Shown one piece after another: positions 9,771 to 21,057 of a stretch of 64,000 nt of DNA (positions are counted from its first letter, which is position 1; every line of letters starts with the position of its first letter). The notes below the pieces were generated by a model. That model worked only from the letters and a program-made list of their open reading frames with translations, ran no database searches and had not been told where the DNA came from. A program made the translations under genes and the position numbers. This stretch comes from Palaemon carinicauda. Its lineage: Eukaryota; Arthropoda; Malacostraca; Decapoda; Palaemonidae. Where the stretch lies: assembly GCF_036898095.1 (NCBI RefSeq), contig NC_090744.1, positions 11,184,920 to 11,248,919 of the forward strand, in the 5' to 3' direction.

Positions 9771-10451
9771 ACTCGACTGAAAATAAACTAATATACAGAA
9801 AATGGGATTAACAGACTACTTCCCACACAGTGTGTGGGTGTTATGTGAATATGAATAGTTATCCACAAGGCACACTGGGATACCTATAAGCGGCCGACCA
9901 ACACCATATGATGTTACAACTATTCGTCATTTTGAATGTCTCCATAATATAAAATACATGAGGCCGATGTAGTGACATGACATTAAATATTTCATCTAAT
10001 GTAATATAAAATTGACTAGTTATGCCTAAAATACTGATATACAGATGAAGTGCAAACCAACTATTATTCATTATGAAGTCACAAGTATTAAAACTACATA
10101 ATACTGCATTGTAATATTTAAATTATCATTGATCATTACAAGAAACCTATCAGGGAAGAAATGTGGCAGAGACGGATAATAGCGTACTTTGGATATATTC
10201 TCACAAAAGGGAAAATACTGCTTATTGTCTTTAAGGACAAACAATACCAGAGATTTGATCTTGCAACAGGAATTTACTAACTTGAAGAATTTAAATACAT
10301 AGCATATATCCTAAACACACATTACTGGGTAAGAGTTGCAATTTCATCTAAGGAGTTGAAGGGACATGGTGTTTATAATAGGTCAGACTAGTCCTTTACT
10401 AACATGGCAATGGAGTTCTGGAAGGGATATCTTTACAGTTGCTCAAAGATT

Positions 10452-10765
10452 TTAACCCTTTTACCCGCAAAGGACGTACTGGTACATTTCACAAAACTCA
10501 TCCCTTTGCCCCCATGGACGTACCGGTACGTCCTTGCAAAAAACTGCTTATTTACATTTTTTATTGTGCATATTTTTGTTAATTTTTTTGAGAAACTTCA
10601 GGCATTTTCCAAGAGAATGAGACCAACCTGACCTCTCTATGACAAAAATTAAGGCTGTTAGAGCAATTTGAAAAAAAATATACTGCAAGATGTGCTGGAA
10701 AAAAAATAACCCCTCGGGGGTTAAGGGTTGGAAATTTCCAAATAGCCTCGGGGTAAAAGGGTTAA
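10452..10765 (-). mobile_element. piggyBac-like TTAA MITE, copy 2
   Basis: Inverse orientation to copy 1, with the family core (GACGTACCGGTACGTCC palindrome, CCTGACCTCTCTATGACAAA, TTGGAAATTTCCAA). TTAA is at both ends. The downstream interval 10766-11504 shows no ORF or repeat I can name. Confidence 0.88.
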
Positions 10766-11504
10766 CTGTGGTTGGGAAAGGCTCTATCTGGCTGTTGTAT
10801 TGATAATATCTGTGGTAGGCATGTCAAATCCGTCCTGTGTACAAAATCTAAAAGATGGTGTCCCTAAACAGAGTACGAAATTTTTGATACCAGGCTTCTG
10901 CCAGGATGAAATGGGGAGAATATGACGAGGTATGACTGTTGTACTACAACGTACAAGTTATTAGAAGATGGAAAATATCAATGTTGTGCTCAATTACTTG
11001 AGGAAGGGAAAACCAAATGTTAGGGTCAGAATCTGTGACAGAAACACCACAGTCAGTAAGAAAAAAATGGTTTTTGACTAATGCCAAATGTGAGAAGTAC
11101 AATCATTGTTAAAAAAGGATTGCATGAGAGAGAAAGACTAAGTTTTGGCAGAAGACAAGATGTAAAGGGGACCGAAAATTAAGGTTTCACCCAAATGCCC
11201 ATAAAACTAAATAAGGGAAACAGAAATAAGTAATATATCAAATGTGGAGAGAATATTGATGATCCAAACTGTCTGCACTAATGTATGTGATAAAGTAAGA
11301 GTGATAACAATAAAACATACGATAGTCCTAGAATATGTATGTGAAAAATGGAGAGCAAACTTTAATGATATCACAAACAAAATTGTAAGTAATGAAACCA
11401 GGTACTAGGGAGGTAAGATTCTAGGTAGAGTTGAAATATTGTAAATTGTATAAGGACAGTAAGATTTTTCAAATAGGCCTACTACAAAAGCTCTGGGTGA
11501 TAGG

Positions 11505-11846
11505 AAGGATAGATGTGAGAGGCAAGAGAGCGTGCTAGAAATAGGAATGAATGGCGAGCGATTGTGACGCAATTCCGGTAGGCCCTGCTGCTGCCTCCGA
11601 TGCCTTAGATGACCGCGGAGGTAGCAGCAGTAGGGGACTCAGCATTATGAAGCTTCATCTGTGGTGGATAATGTGGGAGGGTGGGCTGTGGCACCCTAGC
11701 AGTACCAGCTGAACTCGGCTGAATCCCTTGTTAGGCTGGAGGAACATAGAGAGTAGAGGTCCCCTTTTTTGTTTTGTTTCATTTGTTGATGTCGGCTACC
11801 CCCCAAAATTGGGGGAAGTGCCTTGGTATATGTATGTATGTATGTA
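11505..11846 (+). repeat. S1 SINE-like repeat, full-length copy
   Basis: Full layout: head GGATAGATGTGAGAGGCAAG, inverted pair CTGCTGCTGCC / GGTAGCAGCAG with GACCGCGG between, middle TTATGAAGCTTCATC, then CTAGCAGTACCAGCTGAACT, TTGGGGGAAGTGCC and a (GTAT)n tail. At the interruption point of the 3659 copy this one reads straight through, so it is the empty site for the 3860-6985 element. Confidence 0.88.
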
Positions 11847-12036
11847 CAAAAGGGGAATAAATATGAAAGGATACAATGTATAAAACAATACTATTGGATA
11901 TTGAATACGAGGCTAAGAGTATGGTCATGGATGTAGCTATAAACATATCCTGCATTAAAGGTGTGGAGACTCGGTTCAGTACAGAACTGTATACCAAATG
12001 TAATGCATACATGTACATAGTGTCACTAATCTTAAT

Positions 12037-12285
12037 ACATACATACATATACCAAGGCCCTTCCCCCAATTTTGGGGGGTAGCCGACATCAACAAAGAAA
12101 CAAAAACAAAAAGGGGACCTCTACTCTCTACGTTCCTCCTGTGGCCGCGGGGGCATAAAAACAAGAATAGCGCCAACGTTATCCCTGCGTGTCGTAAGAG
12201 GCGACTAAAAGGGACGGGACGAGGGGGCTAGGAACCTCCTCTCCTGTACCTACATCCTGTGAGACATCGACTAATCTTAATAGGA
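12037..12285 (-). repeat. S1 3' half joined to a different 5' head
   Basis: Read on the minus strand, the 3' half (AGGAACGTAGAGAGTAGAGG to the GTAT tail) is standard S1. The upstream part instead reads CGCCTCTTACGACACGCAGG, GCGCTATTCTTG and GCCCCCGCGGCCAC, absent from the other S1 copies here. The family is therefore modular: one 3' end on at least two heads. Confidence 0.75.
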
Positions 12286-12939
12286 ATTCTTTTTAATAAG
12301 AACTGTAGAAATGTGTCAGGGAAGTGAATGACCTAGTTTTTGCGTATCAGTTCTTGGAAGGGGGAAAACGTTTCTGTTGTCTTTGGGGGAAAAAACAGTT
12401 TATTGAAAGAATGACAGAGATTGGTTGCTAGCAGAGGTGAGTTATAAACGAGATTATGGTGCCAGAAGTACCAAAGTTGTGTCATGAAAGAACATTATGG
12501 TGACGGTAGCATCAGAGATGTGTTATGAAAGAGATTGGGTGCCAGCAGCAACAGAGGTGTGTGGAAGGCAAAGTAGTAAACACTAACAGGAAATGAAACA
12601 AATGGTGGTGGAATCTGAAATCAAATGCTTCATAGAGCTGTATAGCCAGAAGAAGGTGGTAAGATGATAACAACTACCAAACCTGTGAGGAATATAAACG
12701 GATAAAGAGGGCAAGAAAAAAAAATGTAATTGCAAAGGGAAAAATCAGGGTAAAATGGAATGAGATCATGCAAACACGGAGGGAGAAAAGACTACAGAAT
12801 TGCCTAAGTAAAAAAAGATAGGCAGGGTGTAAGAGTTGTAGGAACTATTAAAGCTGAAAATGGAAATTATAAATTGAGGAAGAGGAAGTTAAGAGAACAT
12901 GGATGACTATTCTTTTACAGCTATTAAACACTGTGAATG

Positions 12940-14600
12940 AGTATGCAAACATCAGAGAAAGAAAATCAAGTCGAGACTGCTATAAAGATTAAGTAAATAA
13001 AGCTGAAGAGAAATCAGAAGTAACAATAGAAGTGGTTAAAGCATTACGGAATCTAGGCAAAGTGTGGGTGCACACACTATTAGAAAAAATCTGGTATGTA
13101 GGGGAAATACCAAGGGACTGGAAAGATAGATAGATGTCTAAGTTATAAAGAACAAAAAGGAGACAAGTTGAACTAAATGACCTTCAGAGGTATACAAATT
13201 TTTGCCCTTTATTCAACATACTAGAAATGATATTAGCAGGAAAGTTGATATGCATGAGCAGCAGTTTTGGTTTTAAGAAAGGAAAGAGCACAGTGGATAC
13301 TATATTTATAGTAAGTTAACCCTTTTACCCCCAGGCTCTTTGGAAATTTCCAACCCTTAACCCCCAAGGGGTTATTTTTTTCCCAGCATATTTTGCAGTA
13401 TATATATTTTTTTTTAATTGCTCTAACAGCCTTAATTTTTGTCATAGAGAGGTCAGGTTGGTCTCATTTTCTTGAAAAATGCCTGAATTTTTTCAAAAAA
13501 TTATAAAAAATATGAAATTTTTTTTTTTTTTTAGCATTTTTTTTGCAAGGCCGTACCGGTACGTCCATGGGGGTAAAGGGATGAGTTTTGTGAAATGTAC
13601 CAGTATGTCCTTTGGGGGTAAAAGTGTCAAGTCCAAGATAAGTATCAGTATCTAGAAGGAAAAGGGAAAGTTTATATGTGCCGTATCTTATGGATCTTGA
13701 AAAGGTGTACAACAGGGCACCAAAAAGGCTAGATTATTGGCATTTAAAAAAAAAAGGGAAGTACCAGAGAAGTTGATAAGGCTAGTGAATAGTGAGAATG
13801 GAGTAAGAGGGAGCATGAATCACTGTACAGACAAAATATGAGGGAAAATAAAGCATTCCTTGGGGATATTGGCCTTCCTCTTTGATCAGTTCTGAGTCCT
13901 TGCCTATTCCTTGTAGACACTTTGTCATTAGTATTAAGGAGCAAAGAAGAATTATGAGAACTGGTGTTTACTAAGGATTTAAGTCATAATTGCGGACACA
14001 GAAGAACCGCAAGAACAGTTTTTGGCATAGAAAAGGGTCATAGAAAAGACAATATTGAAGGGGAACATTAAAAAGACAAAGCTAAAGATTAATAGTAAAG
14101 TACACGGAGAGATAAACATTCATGTGGAAGGTGGTACAGAACAATGAGTTTGGCTACTTGAGATCACTAAAATTCAGTGAGATGAGAGTGAAATAAACAT
14201 GGCAAAATTGGAGGGAAGTAACTGGAGTTTTTTTATAAAAACAAAGAACCATTAGACATCTATTTTGCAGAAACTTCACCACTTAAAAGGAAAGAGGAAG
14301 GACTGTTAGAAAGAATTATGATGAGGATTGTGACTTTTATTGCTTAAATATCACTACTAGAAAAGGAGGGAGAGAAGATATTTGACAATGTGTGCTACAT
14401 GTAATGTAAAAGATATGGCTAGGTAAGCTCGTCTGAGATATTATGATCATGTAATAAGAAGGTAGGTGGTAGAACCAGTCAACAGAAACAAGAAAATGCT
14501 AATGATGGGATGATGAGTGTAGGGCATCAGCACATCAGATAGATGGATCTGGTGAAGAGAGATATGAGTGGGATGGGACTAGGAGAAAAGGTAAAAGGAA
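12940..14600 (+). pseudogene. Decayed non-LTR (RTE/LINE-type) reverse transcriptase relic
   Basis: Fragments in several frames follow the order of a non-LTR RT: VVKALRNLGKVWVHTLLEKI, GEIPRDWKDR, FGFKKGKSTVDTIFIV (13262-13312), DLEKVYNRAPKRLDYWH (from 13692, motif A with its Asp), VPEKLIRLV, and a C-terminal YYDHVIRR with RWIW-like text. Stops and shifts are frequent, and the YxDD region is not readable. A TTAA MITE (13316-13631) is inserted just after FGFKKG..., so the LINE died before or when the MITE landed. Clade assignment within the non-LTR elements is tentative. Confidence 0.72.
13316..13631 (+). mobile_element. piggyBac-like TTAA MITE, copy 3, inside a LINE relic
   Basis: Starts TTAACCCTTTTACCCCCAGG. 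The right end is mutated (GTAAAAGTGTCAA instead of GTAAAAGGGTTAA), making it one of the older-looking copies. It splits the RT text between TVDTIFIV and KYQYLEG. Confidence 0.85.
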
Positions 14601-14754
14601 TAGAAACAGATGAAGAAAATTGACTCAAGAAACAGACACTGTTATACAGCAGAATAAAAGGGTAGAAAGAAGATGGCAAAGCAAGAAAACAATGGTAAGG
14701 GACAAGAAAAACATAAGAATCAATAGAGCAGCTTTTTTGGGGGGACTTTCAGAA

Positions 14755-15087
14755 AAAATATGGCAAGGCAAAAGAGCATGCTAGAAATGGGAATGAATGG
14801 CGAGCGATTGTGACGCAGTTCCGGTAGGCCCTGCTGCTGCCTCCGATGCCTAAGATGACCGCGGAGGTAGCAGCAGTAGGGGATTCAGCATTATGAAGCT
14901 TCATCTGTGGTGGATAATGTGGGAGGGTGGGCTGTGACACCCTAGCAGTACCAGCCGAACTCGGTTGAGTCCCTTGTTAGGCTGGGAGGAACGTAGAGAG
15001 TAGAGGTCCCCTTTTTGTTTTTATTTCTTTGTTGATGTCAGCTACCCCTCAAAATTGGGGGAAGTGCCTTGGTATATGTATGTATAA
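14755..15087 (+). repeat. S1 SINE-like repeat
   Basis: Near-complete copy from GGCAAGGCAAAAGAGCATGC to the GTATGTATA tail, with the CTGCTGCTGCC / GGTAGCAGCAG pair and TTATGAAGCTTCATC. It reads through CTAGCAGTACCAGCC, a second empty-site reference for the 3860-6985 element. Confidence 0.87.
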
Positions 15088-15312
15088 GAAAACAAGATAC
15101 CTTCTACTAAGAATAAAAAAAAGGGGAAGACTAATGAGGATTTGCAATAAAAATAGATTTACAGCAATTCTATGTAAACGTAGTCAATGAAAAAACTAAA
15201 AAAAAAACATTGAATTATATTCCAATGAACACCAGGAACTAATATAAGGGAAAGATGGCTAGATAAGGTTGGTACAAATGAATTATGATAATAGAAAATA
15301 TAATGAAGCAAA

Positions 15313-15448
15313 GTGAACTCAGTTGAGTCCCTTGTTAGGCTGGGAGGAACGTAGAGAGTAGAGGTCCCCTTTTTGTTTTTGTTTCTTTGTTGATGTCGGC
15401 TACCTCCCAAAATTGGGGGAAGTGCCTTGGTATATGTATGTATGTATA
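15313..15448 (+). repeat. S1 repeat, 3' fragment
   Basis: Begins at TGAACTCAGTTGAGTCCC and keeps the whole 3' half, ending in (GTAT)n. Confidence 0.83.
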
Positions 15449-15626
15449 ATGAAGCAATGAACAAAGGAATAGAAATAAAAAGTATAGGTAAAGTTATGAA
15501 AGTATGGAACTATTATCAGGTAATATCGATAGCTAGTGGTATAACAGCAAATATCAGTGATGGTATAGAAAGAAATTCCGTAACTGATCATGGGATTACC
15601 CTCTTAAGCTATCAAACATTACAAGT

Positions 15627-15823
15627 ACTATAGTCAATTTCTTTTAGCGATACAGATTTGCACCGACTCGCAGCGGTGCCCTTTTGGCTCGGAAAATTTT
15701 CCAGATCGCTGATTGGTTAGAATTATCTCGTCCAACCAATCAGCGATCAGGAAACTTTTCCGAGCTAAAAGGACACCGCTGCGAGTCGGTGCAAATCTGC
15801 ATCGCTAAAAGAAATTGACTATA
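15627..15823 (+). mobile_element. Near-perfect foldback element (~195 bp)
   Basis: The arms ACTATAGTCAATTTCTTTTA and its inverse run ~90 bp each, with a few mismatches and a ~15-bp centre (AGAATTATCTCGTCC). Blocks such as TTTGCACCGACTCGCAGCGG and GATCGCTGATTGGTT occur in both orientations. The sequence is flanked by TA on both sides. It has no ORF and is most likely a foldback MITE with a TA target, superfamily unknown. Confidence 0.8.
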
Positions 15824-16249
15824 GTGGACCTTTTTGCATGTGTGGCCTAAAATCTGACAACCTTAGCCTTGAAAATGGCATGTGAGAGAGAGAGAGAGAG
15901 ATATTCAAAACACTTAATAAAATATATGTAGTTCATTGTAGATAAGTGTATTTTGAACAAGAATGATTAGATAAGGTGACTTATGTGCCAATATTTACTG
16001 AAAATAGTACAATTACTATGTACAAAATTGTACACAATGAATATTAAGATATGGGGAGTTTCAAACATTGAATATGCATTCTGGAAAATACAATTGAACT
16101 GTTTTAAGACAAGGTTTGTCAAAATGGGAAAGCTTGAAGAATATCTGCAAGTCCTTGTCTGTAAAGTATAAATGAACAGTGTGAAATAGTTGATTGATTG
16201 ATTGTGTCTTGATGCCTGAGACCCAGAAAGAAAAAAAAATGGAATACCT

Positions 16250-17700
16250 GTAAAAAATGGGCTGTAAAAATGTTGAAAAATGACAGAGGCTTGGTTTGAA
16301 GTTAAGCAACGTAAGTAAGGGACCATGTGCATTCTTGAGAAGTACTTATTTGAGAGGGCTGTAAAAAGGTTAAAAAATGACAAAGGCTTGGTTTGAAGTT
16401 AAGCAACGTTAGTACAGAGACATATGCATGATTGGGAAGTACTTATTGAGAGGGCTGTAAAAAGGTTAAAAAATGACCAAGGCTTGATTAAAGTTCATTA
16501 ACGTAAGTAAGGGGCTGTGTGCATGCTTAAGAATTACTTATTGAGAGGGCTGTAAAAAGGCTGAAAATGACAAAGGCTTGGTTTGAAGTTAAGCAATGTA
16601 AGTAAGGGGCCATATGCATGCTTGAGAATTACTTATTGAGAGGGCTATAAAAAGGTTAAAAAATGACAAAGGCTTGGTTTGATGTTGAGCAACGTAAGTA
16701 CAGAGACATATGCATGATTGGGAAGTACTTATTGAGAGGGCTGTAGAAAAGTTGAAAAATGACAAAGGCTTGGTTAAAGTTCATTAACGTAAGTAAAGGG
16801 CCGTGTGCATGTTTGAGAATTACTTATTGAGAGGGCTATAAAAAGGTTGAAAAATGACAAAGGCTTGGTTTGAAGTTAAGCAACGTAAGTAAGGGGCCAT
16901 GTGCATGTTTGAGAATTACTTATTAGAGAGGGCTGTAAAAAGATTGAAAAATGACAAAGGCTTGGTTACAGTTTATTAACGTAAGTAAGGGGCCGTGTGC
17001 ATGTTTGAGAATTACTTATTTGAGAGGGCTGTAAAAAGGTTAAAAAATGACAGAGGCTTGGTTTGAAGTTAAGCAATGTAAGTAAGGGACCATGTACATT
17101 CTTGGGAATGACTTATTTGAGAGGGATGTAAAAAGGTTAAAAAATGACAAAGACTTGGTTTGAAGTTAAGCAACGAAAGTAAGGGACCATGTGCATTCAT
17201 GAGAAGTACTTATTTGAGAGGGCTGTAAAAAGGTTAAAAATGACAAAGGCTTGGTTAAAGTTCATTAACGTAAGTAAGGGGCCGTGTGCATGCTTGAGAA
17301 GTACTTATTTGAGAGGGCTGTAAAAAGGCTGAAAAAATGACAGAGGCTTGGTTTGAAGTTAAGCAACGTAAGTAAGGGACCATGTTCATTCTTGGAAAAT
17401 ACTTATTGAGAGGCCTGTAAAAAGGTTGGAAAATGACAGAGGCTTGGTTTGAAGTTAAGCAACGTAAGTAAGGGACCATGTGCATTCTTGAGAAGTTTTG
17501 TAAAAAGGTCGAAAAATAACAAAGGCTTGGTTAAAGTTCATTAACGTAAGTAAGGGGCCGTGTGCATGTTTGAGAATTACTTATTGAGAGGGCTATAAAA
17601 AGGTTGAAAAATGACAAAGGCTTGGTTTGAAGTTAAGCAGCGTTAAGTAAGGGTCCATATATTGTGCATGCTGTGGAGGTATCTATTAAAGAGGTCTGTA
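16250..17700 (+). repeat. Minisatellite, ~96-bp unit, about 15 copies
   Basis: The unit landmark GAGAGGGCTGTAAAAAGGTT recurs at 16352, 16448, 16543, 16638, 16733 and 16829 and onward, followed by GACAAAGGCTTGGTTTGAAG and a GTAAGTAAGG block. Two unit types alternate: one with GAAGTTAAGCAACG, the other with AAAGTTCATTAACG, which suggests higher-order amplification. Open frames here are by-products of the repeat. Confidence 0.92.
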
Positions 17701-18105
17701 CCAAAGTGATAAAAGTGACAAAATCATGGATGAAGTTAATCTGCGTTAAGTATGAGTATGAATGTGGCCATGTGCATGTTGTGAGAAGTACTTATTGATG
17801 AAGTTGATCACTGTACAAAATGACCATGTTGATATTTTGGGAAACACTTATTGAAAGCAATGTGAGAAAGTGATAACGCCTCGATGGAGTTAATTATCAT
17901 GTGAGGTCATGTGCAAGTTGTAGGGAATTATTTATTGTGAATGTACTGTAGCTATAAAGTGAGAAAAGTGAAAGAAGATGGAGAAGTTAATCAACAGAAT
18001 TATGTGGGTATATGCATGATGTGAGAAGTACTCATTAAAATAATAATAAGAAAAGTGACAAAAGGCTAGGTGAAGTTAATCAATGTAAGTAAGAGGTCTT
18101 TGAAA
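17700..18105 (+). repeat. Degenerate continuation of the 96-bp minisatellite
   Basis: The phrases GTGACAAAA, GAAGTTAATCA and TGAGAAGTACT-TATT keep recurring at uneven spacing, now with insertions. It looks like an older edge of the same array. Similar phrases reappear at 18480-18545 and 19080-19285, so the array once extended further and was interrupted. Confidence 0.65.
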
Positions 18106-18480
18106 ATAAAATTTTGAGGAAAATCACGGGACCCATTCTTGACCAAGAAACTCTGGAATGGAGAATTCGCCACAATTTGGAAACAAGACATAGAACATAG
18201 CAACCACACATCAACCAGGTTGTAAAGTCAAGGAAGATTCGATTAGCTGATCATATTGCAAGAAGGGAGGACGTACGTAAACCCAAACAAATACTAACAG
18301 TTGATGTCATGGGACGGAGACCTTTGGGAAGGCATAGAAAGAACTGAAAGAGAATCTAAAGATAGCTAGGATAAATGGATCCATGGATGGATTTAGCATA
18401 AGATAGAGGAGGTAGGAGACGTCTTTCGAGAGCGGTCATGAGTCAACAAGTGGCTCAAAGACAAATTTAGTAGAGTAGTA
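18105..18480 (+). pseudogene. LINE 3'-end ORF fragment (non-LTR retrotransposon)
   Basis: Reads KITGPILDQETLEWRIRHN, then RLADHIARREDVRKP and MGRRPLGRHRKN, the C-terminal motifs typical of non-LTR pol proteins (GP..D..TGEWRIR.N, LRW.GHV.RR, GRRP.GRPR). Stops follow. It lies inside the degenerate minisatellite. I see no 5' part. Confidence 0.75.
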
Positions 18481-18523
18481 AGAAAAGTGACAAAAGCTGG
18501 GATGAAATTAATGAATGTGCGAA

Positions 18524-19110
18524 GTGACTTTTATAATTTTTTTCACTTTCTCATTGCATTATAAATAAGTCCACCCCTAAACATCCACATGGTCACTTCG
18601 TACATACATACATACATATACCAAGGCACTTCCCCCAATTTTGGGGGGGAGCCGACATCAACAAAGAAACAAAAACAAAAAGGGGACCTCTACTCTCTAC
18701 GTTCCTCCCAGCCTAAAAAGGGACTCAACCGAGTTCAGCTGGTACTCCTAGGGTGTCACAGCCCACCCTCCCACATTATCCACCACAGATTCAGCATTAT
18801 GAAGCTTCATCTGTGGTGGATAATGTGGGAGGGTGAAGCTGAATCCGTGGTGGATAATGTGGGAGGGTGGGCTGTGACACCCTAGCTTTACCAGCTGAAC
18901 TCGGTTGAGTCCCTTGTTAGGGTGGGAGGAATGTAGAGAGTAGAGGTCCCCTTTTTGTTTTTGCTTCTTGTTGATGTCGGCTAGCCCCCAAAATTGGGGG
19001 AAGTGCCTTGGTATATGTATGTATGTATGTACGAAGTGACCATGTGGATGTTTAGGGGTGGACTTATTGCTAACGCAATGAGAAAGTGAGAAAAGTTATA
19101 AAAGTCTAGA
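18524..19110. repeat. Large inverted duplication containing two S1 copies plus flanking DNA
   Basis: An S1 copy on the minus strand (18600-18790) faces a plus-strand copy (18795-19032). The inverse symmetry continues outside S1: CATCCACATGGTCACTTCG at 18582-18600 pairs with CGAAGTGACCATGTGGATG at 19032-19050, and CACTTTCTCATTGCATT pairs with AATGC/GCAATGAGAAAGTG farther out. Total arm length is ~270-290 bp. Symmetry of the flanks means the locus was duplicated head to head, not that two SINEs landed by chance. Confidence 0.85.
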
Positions 19111-19287
19111 TGAGGTTATTCAACTAAGTATGGTGCCTGGTAAATGTTGTGGGATGTACTTATTGAAAGGGTAGTTATAGAGTGGGAAAGGACAAAATTC
19201 TGGGTATAGAGTAATTATTATGTGGCTATGTGAATGTTGATGTACTTACTGAAAGTGTAGCGAGAACTGATATATGCCTGGATGAAG

Positions 19288-19598
19288 TTAACCCTTTTAC
19301 CCCCAGGCTCTTTGGAAATTTCCAACCCTTAACCCCCAAGGGGTTATTTTTTCCCCAGCACATTTTGCAGTATATTTTCTTTAAATTGCTCTAACAGCCT
19401 TAATTTTTGTCATAGAGAGGTCAGGTTGGTCTCATTCTCTTGGAAAATGCCTGAATTTTCTCAAAAAAATTATCAAAAGTATGAAAAAAAAATTTTTTAT
19501 AGCATTTTTTTTGCAAGGACGTACCGGTACATCCATGGGGGTAAAGGGATGGGTTTTGTGAAACGTACAAGTACGTCCTTTGGGGGTAAAAGGGTTAA
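19288..19598 (+). mobile_element. piggyBac-like TTAA MITE, copy 4
   Basis: TTAA at both ends, termini CCCTTTTACCCCCAGG and GGGGGTAAAAGGG, core palindrome GACGTACCGGTAC. Inserted in the minisatellite-like stretch. 19599-19864 holds no recognised feature. Confidence 0.88.
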
Positions 19599-19857
19599 GA
19601 ATTATATGATACTTCAATAGCCTAAAAAGCACGAGTGTTCGAATTTCAACTATTTTTTTTCTTTTATCTAGGCAACCACTTACCTTTATTTACCGCAGCA
19701 TACTATCTTCATAGAGTCATGTGACTTGAAGATGGGCTCTTGAGCCACGGTCCAGGAAGAATTTCGTCATCTTGATGAGTATGATCAATGTCTGAAAAAG
19801 GAAATAAATTAATATTCTTGTAATTTTAGCTATCATTACATTCATTCATTAAATACA

Positions 19858-19864
<7 letters not shown>

Positions 19865-19930
<66 letters not shown>
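19865..19930 (+). repeat. (GA)n microsatellite
   Basis: Pure GA dinucleotide run of about 66 bp. Confidence 0.97.
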
Positions 19931-19933
<3 letters not shown>

Positions 19934-20047
19934 TGATAGTTATAGTAATTAACAGATTATCAGTATGAAATGAAAGATGGCAAACAAATACACTCGAAAA
20001 CTTATTTTTCTTAAAGATTACTCAAATCATTTGTCCACTTTACATAT

Positions 20048-20388
20048 AGGAGGATAGATGTGAGAGGGGCAAGAGAGCGTGCTAGAAATAGGAATGAATG
20101 GCGAGCGATTGTGACACAGTTCCGGTAGGCCCTGCTGCTGCCTCCGATGCCTTAGATGACCGGAGGTAGCAGCAGTAGGGGATTCAGCATTATGAAGCTT
20201 CATCTGTGGTGGATAATGTGGGAGGGTGGGCTGTGGCACCCTAGCAGTACCAGCTGAACTTGGTTGAGTCCCTGGTTAGGCTGGAGGAACGTAGAGAGTA
20301 GAGGTCCCCTTTTTTGTTTTGTTTCATTTGTTGATGTCGGCTACCCCCAAAAATTGGGGCAAGTGCCTTGGTATATGTATGTATGTAC
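20048..20388 (+). repeat. S1 SINE-like repeat, full-length copy
   Basis: Head GGATAGATGTGAGAGGGGCA to (GTAT)n tail. GACCGGAGG replaces the usual GACCGCGGAGG. 20389-20693 is pyrimidine-rich with no recognised gene. Confidence 0.87.
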
Positions 20389-20693
20389 AACAACTTACTG
20401 TACAGTCCACAGTATATTATTGTTGCCACACGGTGCATAGCGCTATAATTTCTGGAAAGTTCATAAATACTTCCATTTTGCTAATACCTTTTACAAATCA
20501 TTTCTGCCTTCTTTTCTTCTGTTTTGTTATTTCTGCTTCCATTTCTTCTGTATCTATATCATTTCCAGATGTCAATTTACTTTCAGCTTTTACTTTCTAT
20601 AATTTCATACTTCAATTTCATTATTATACTTTTTACATATTTTTAAATAACTTTCCCCCTTACAGTTACCTTATTTGGTCTTCCACTATCTCT

Positions 20694-21007
20694 TTAACCC
20701 TTTTACCCCCAAAAAGGACGTACTGGTACGTTTCACAAAAGCCATCCCTTTACCCCCATGGACGTACCGGTACGTCCTTGCAAAAAAATGCTATAAAAAA
20801 TTTTTTTTTTTTCATATTTTTTATAATTTTTTGAAAAAATTCAGGCATTTTCCAAGAGAATGAAACCAACCTGACCTCTCTATGACAAAAATTAAGCCTC
20901 TTAGAGCAATTAAAAAAAAATATACTGCAAAATGTGCTGGGAAAAAAATAACCCCTTGGGGGTTGAGGGTTGGAAATTTCCAAAGAGCCGGGGGGGTAAA
21001 AGGGTTA
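20694..21007 (-). mobile_element. piggyBac-like TTAA MITE, copy 5
   Basis: Inverse orientation, TTAA at both ends, core GGACGTACCGGTACGTCC present. Confidence 0.88.
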
Positions 21008-21057
21008 ACTAACCATTTATCATTTGATGTATTGATTTTTCTAAATGCATCACCTTT

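Noticed and set aside
15967..16383. 138-codon minus-strand ORF
   Set aside because: Lies across the edge of the 96-bp minisatellite, with hydrophobic low-information translation and no motif.
16250..17700. Regular repeats considered as a CRISPR array
   Set aside because: Whole 96-bp units repeat without unique spacers, and the DNA is eukaryotic.
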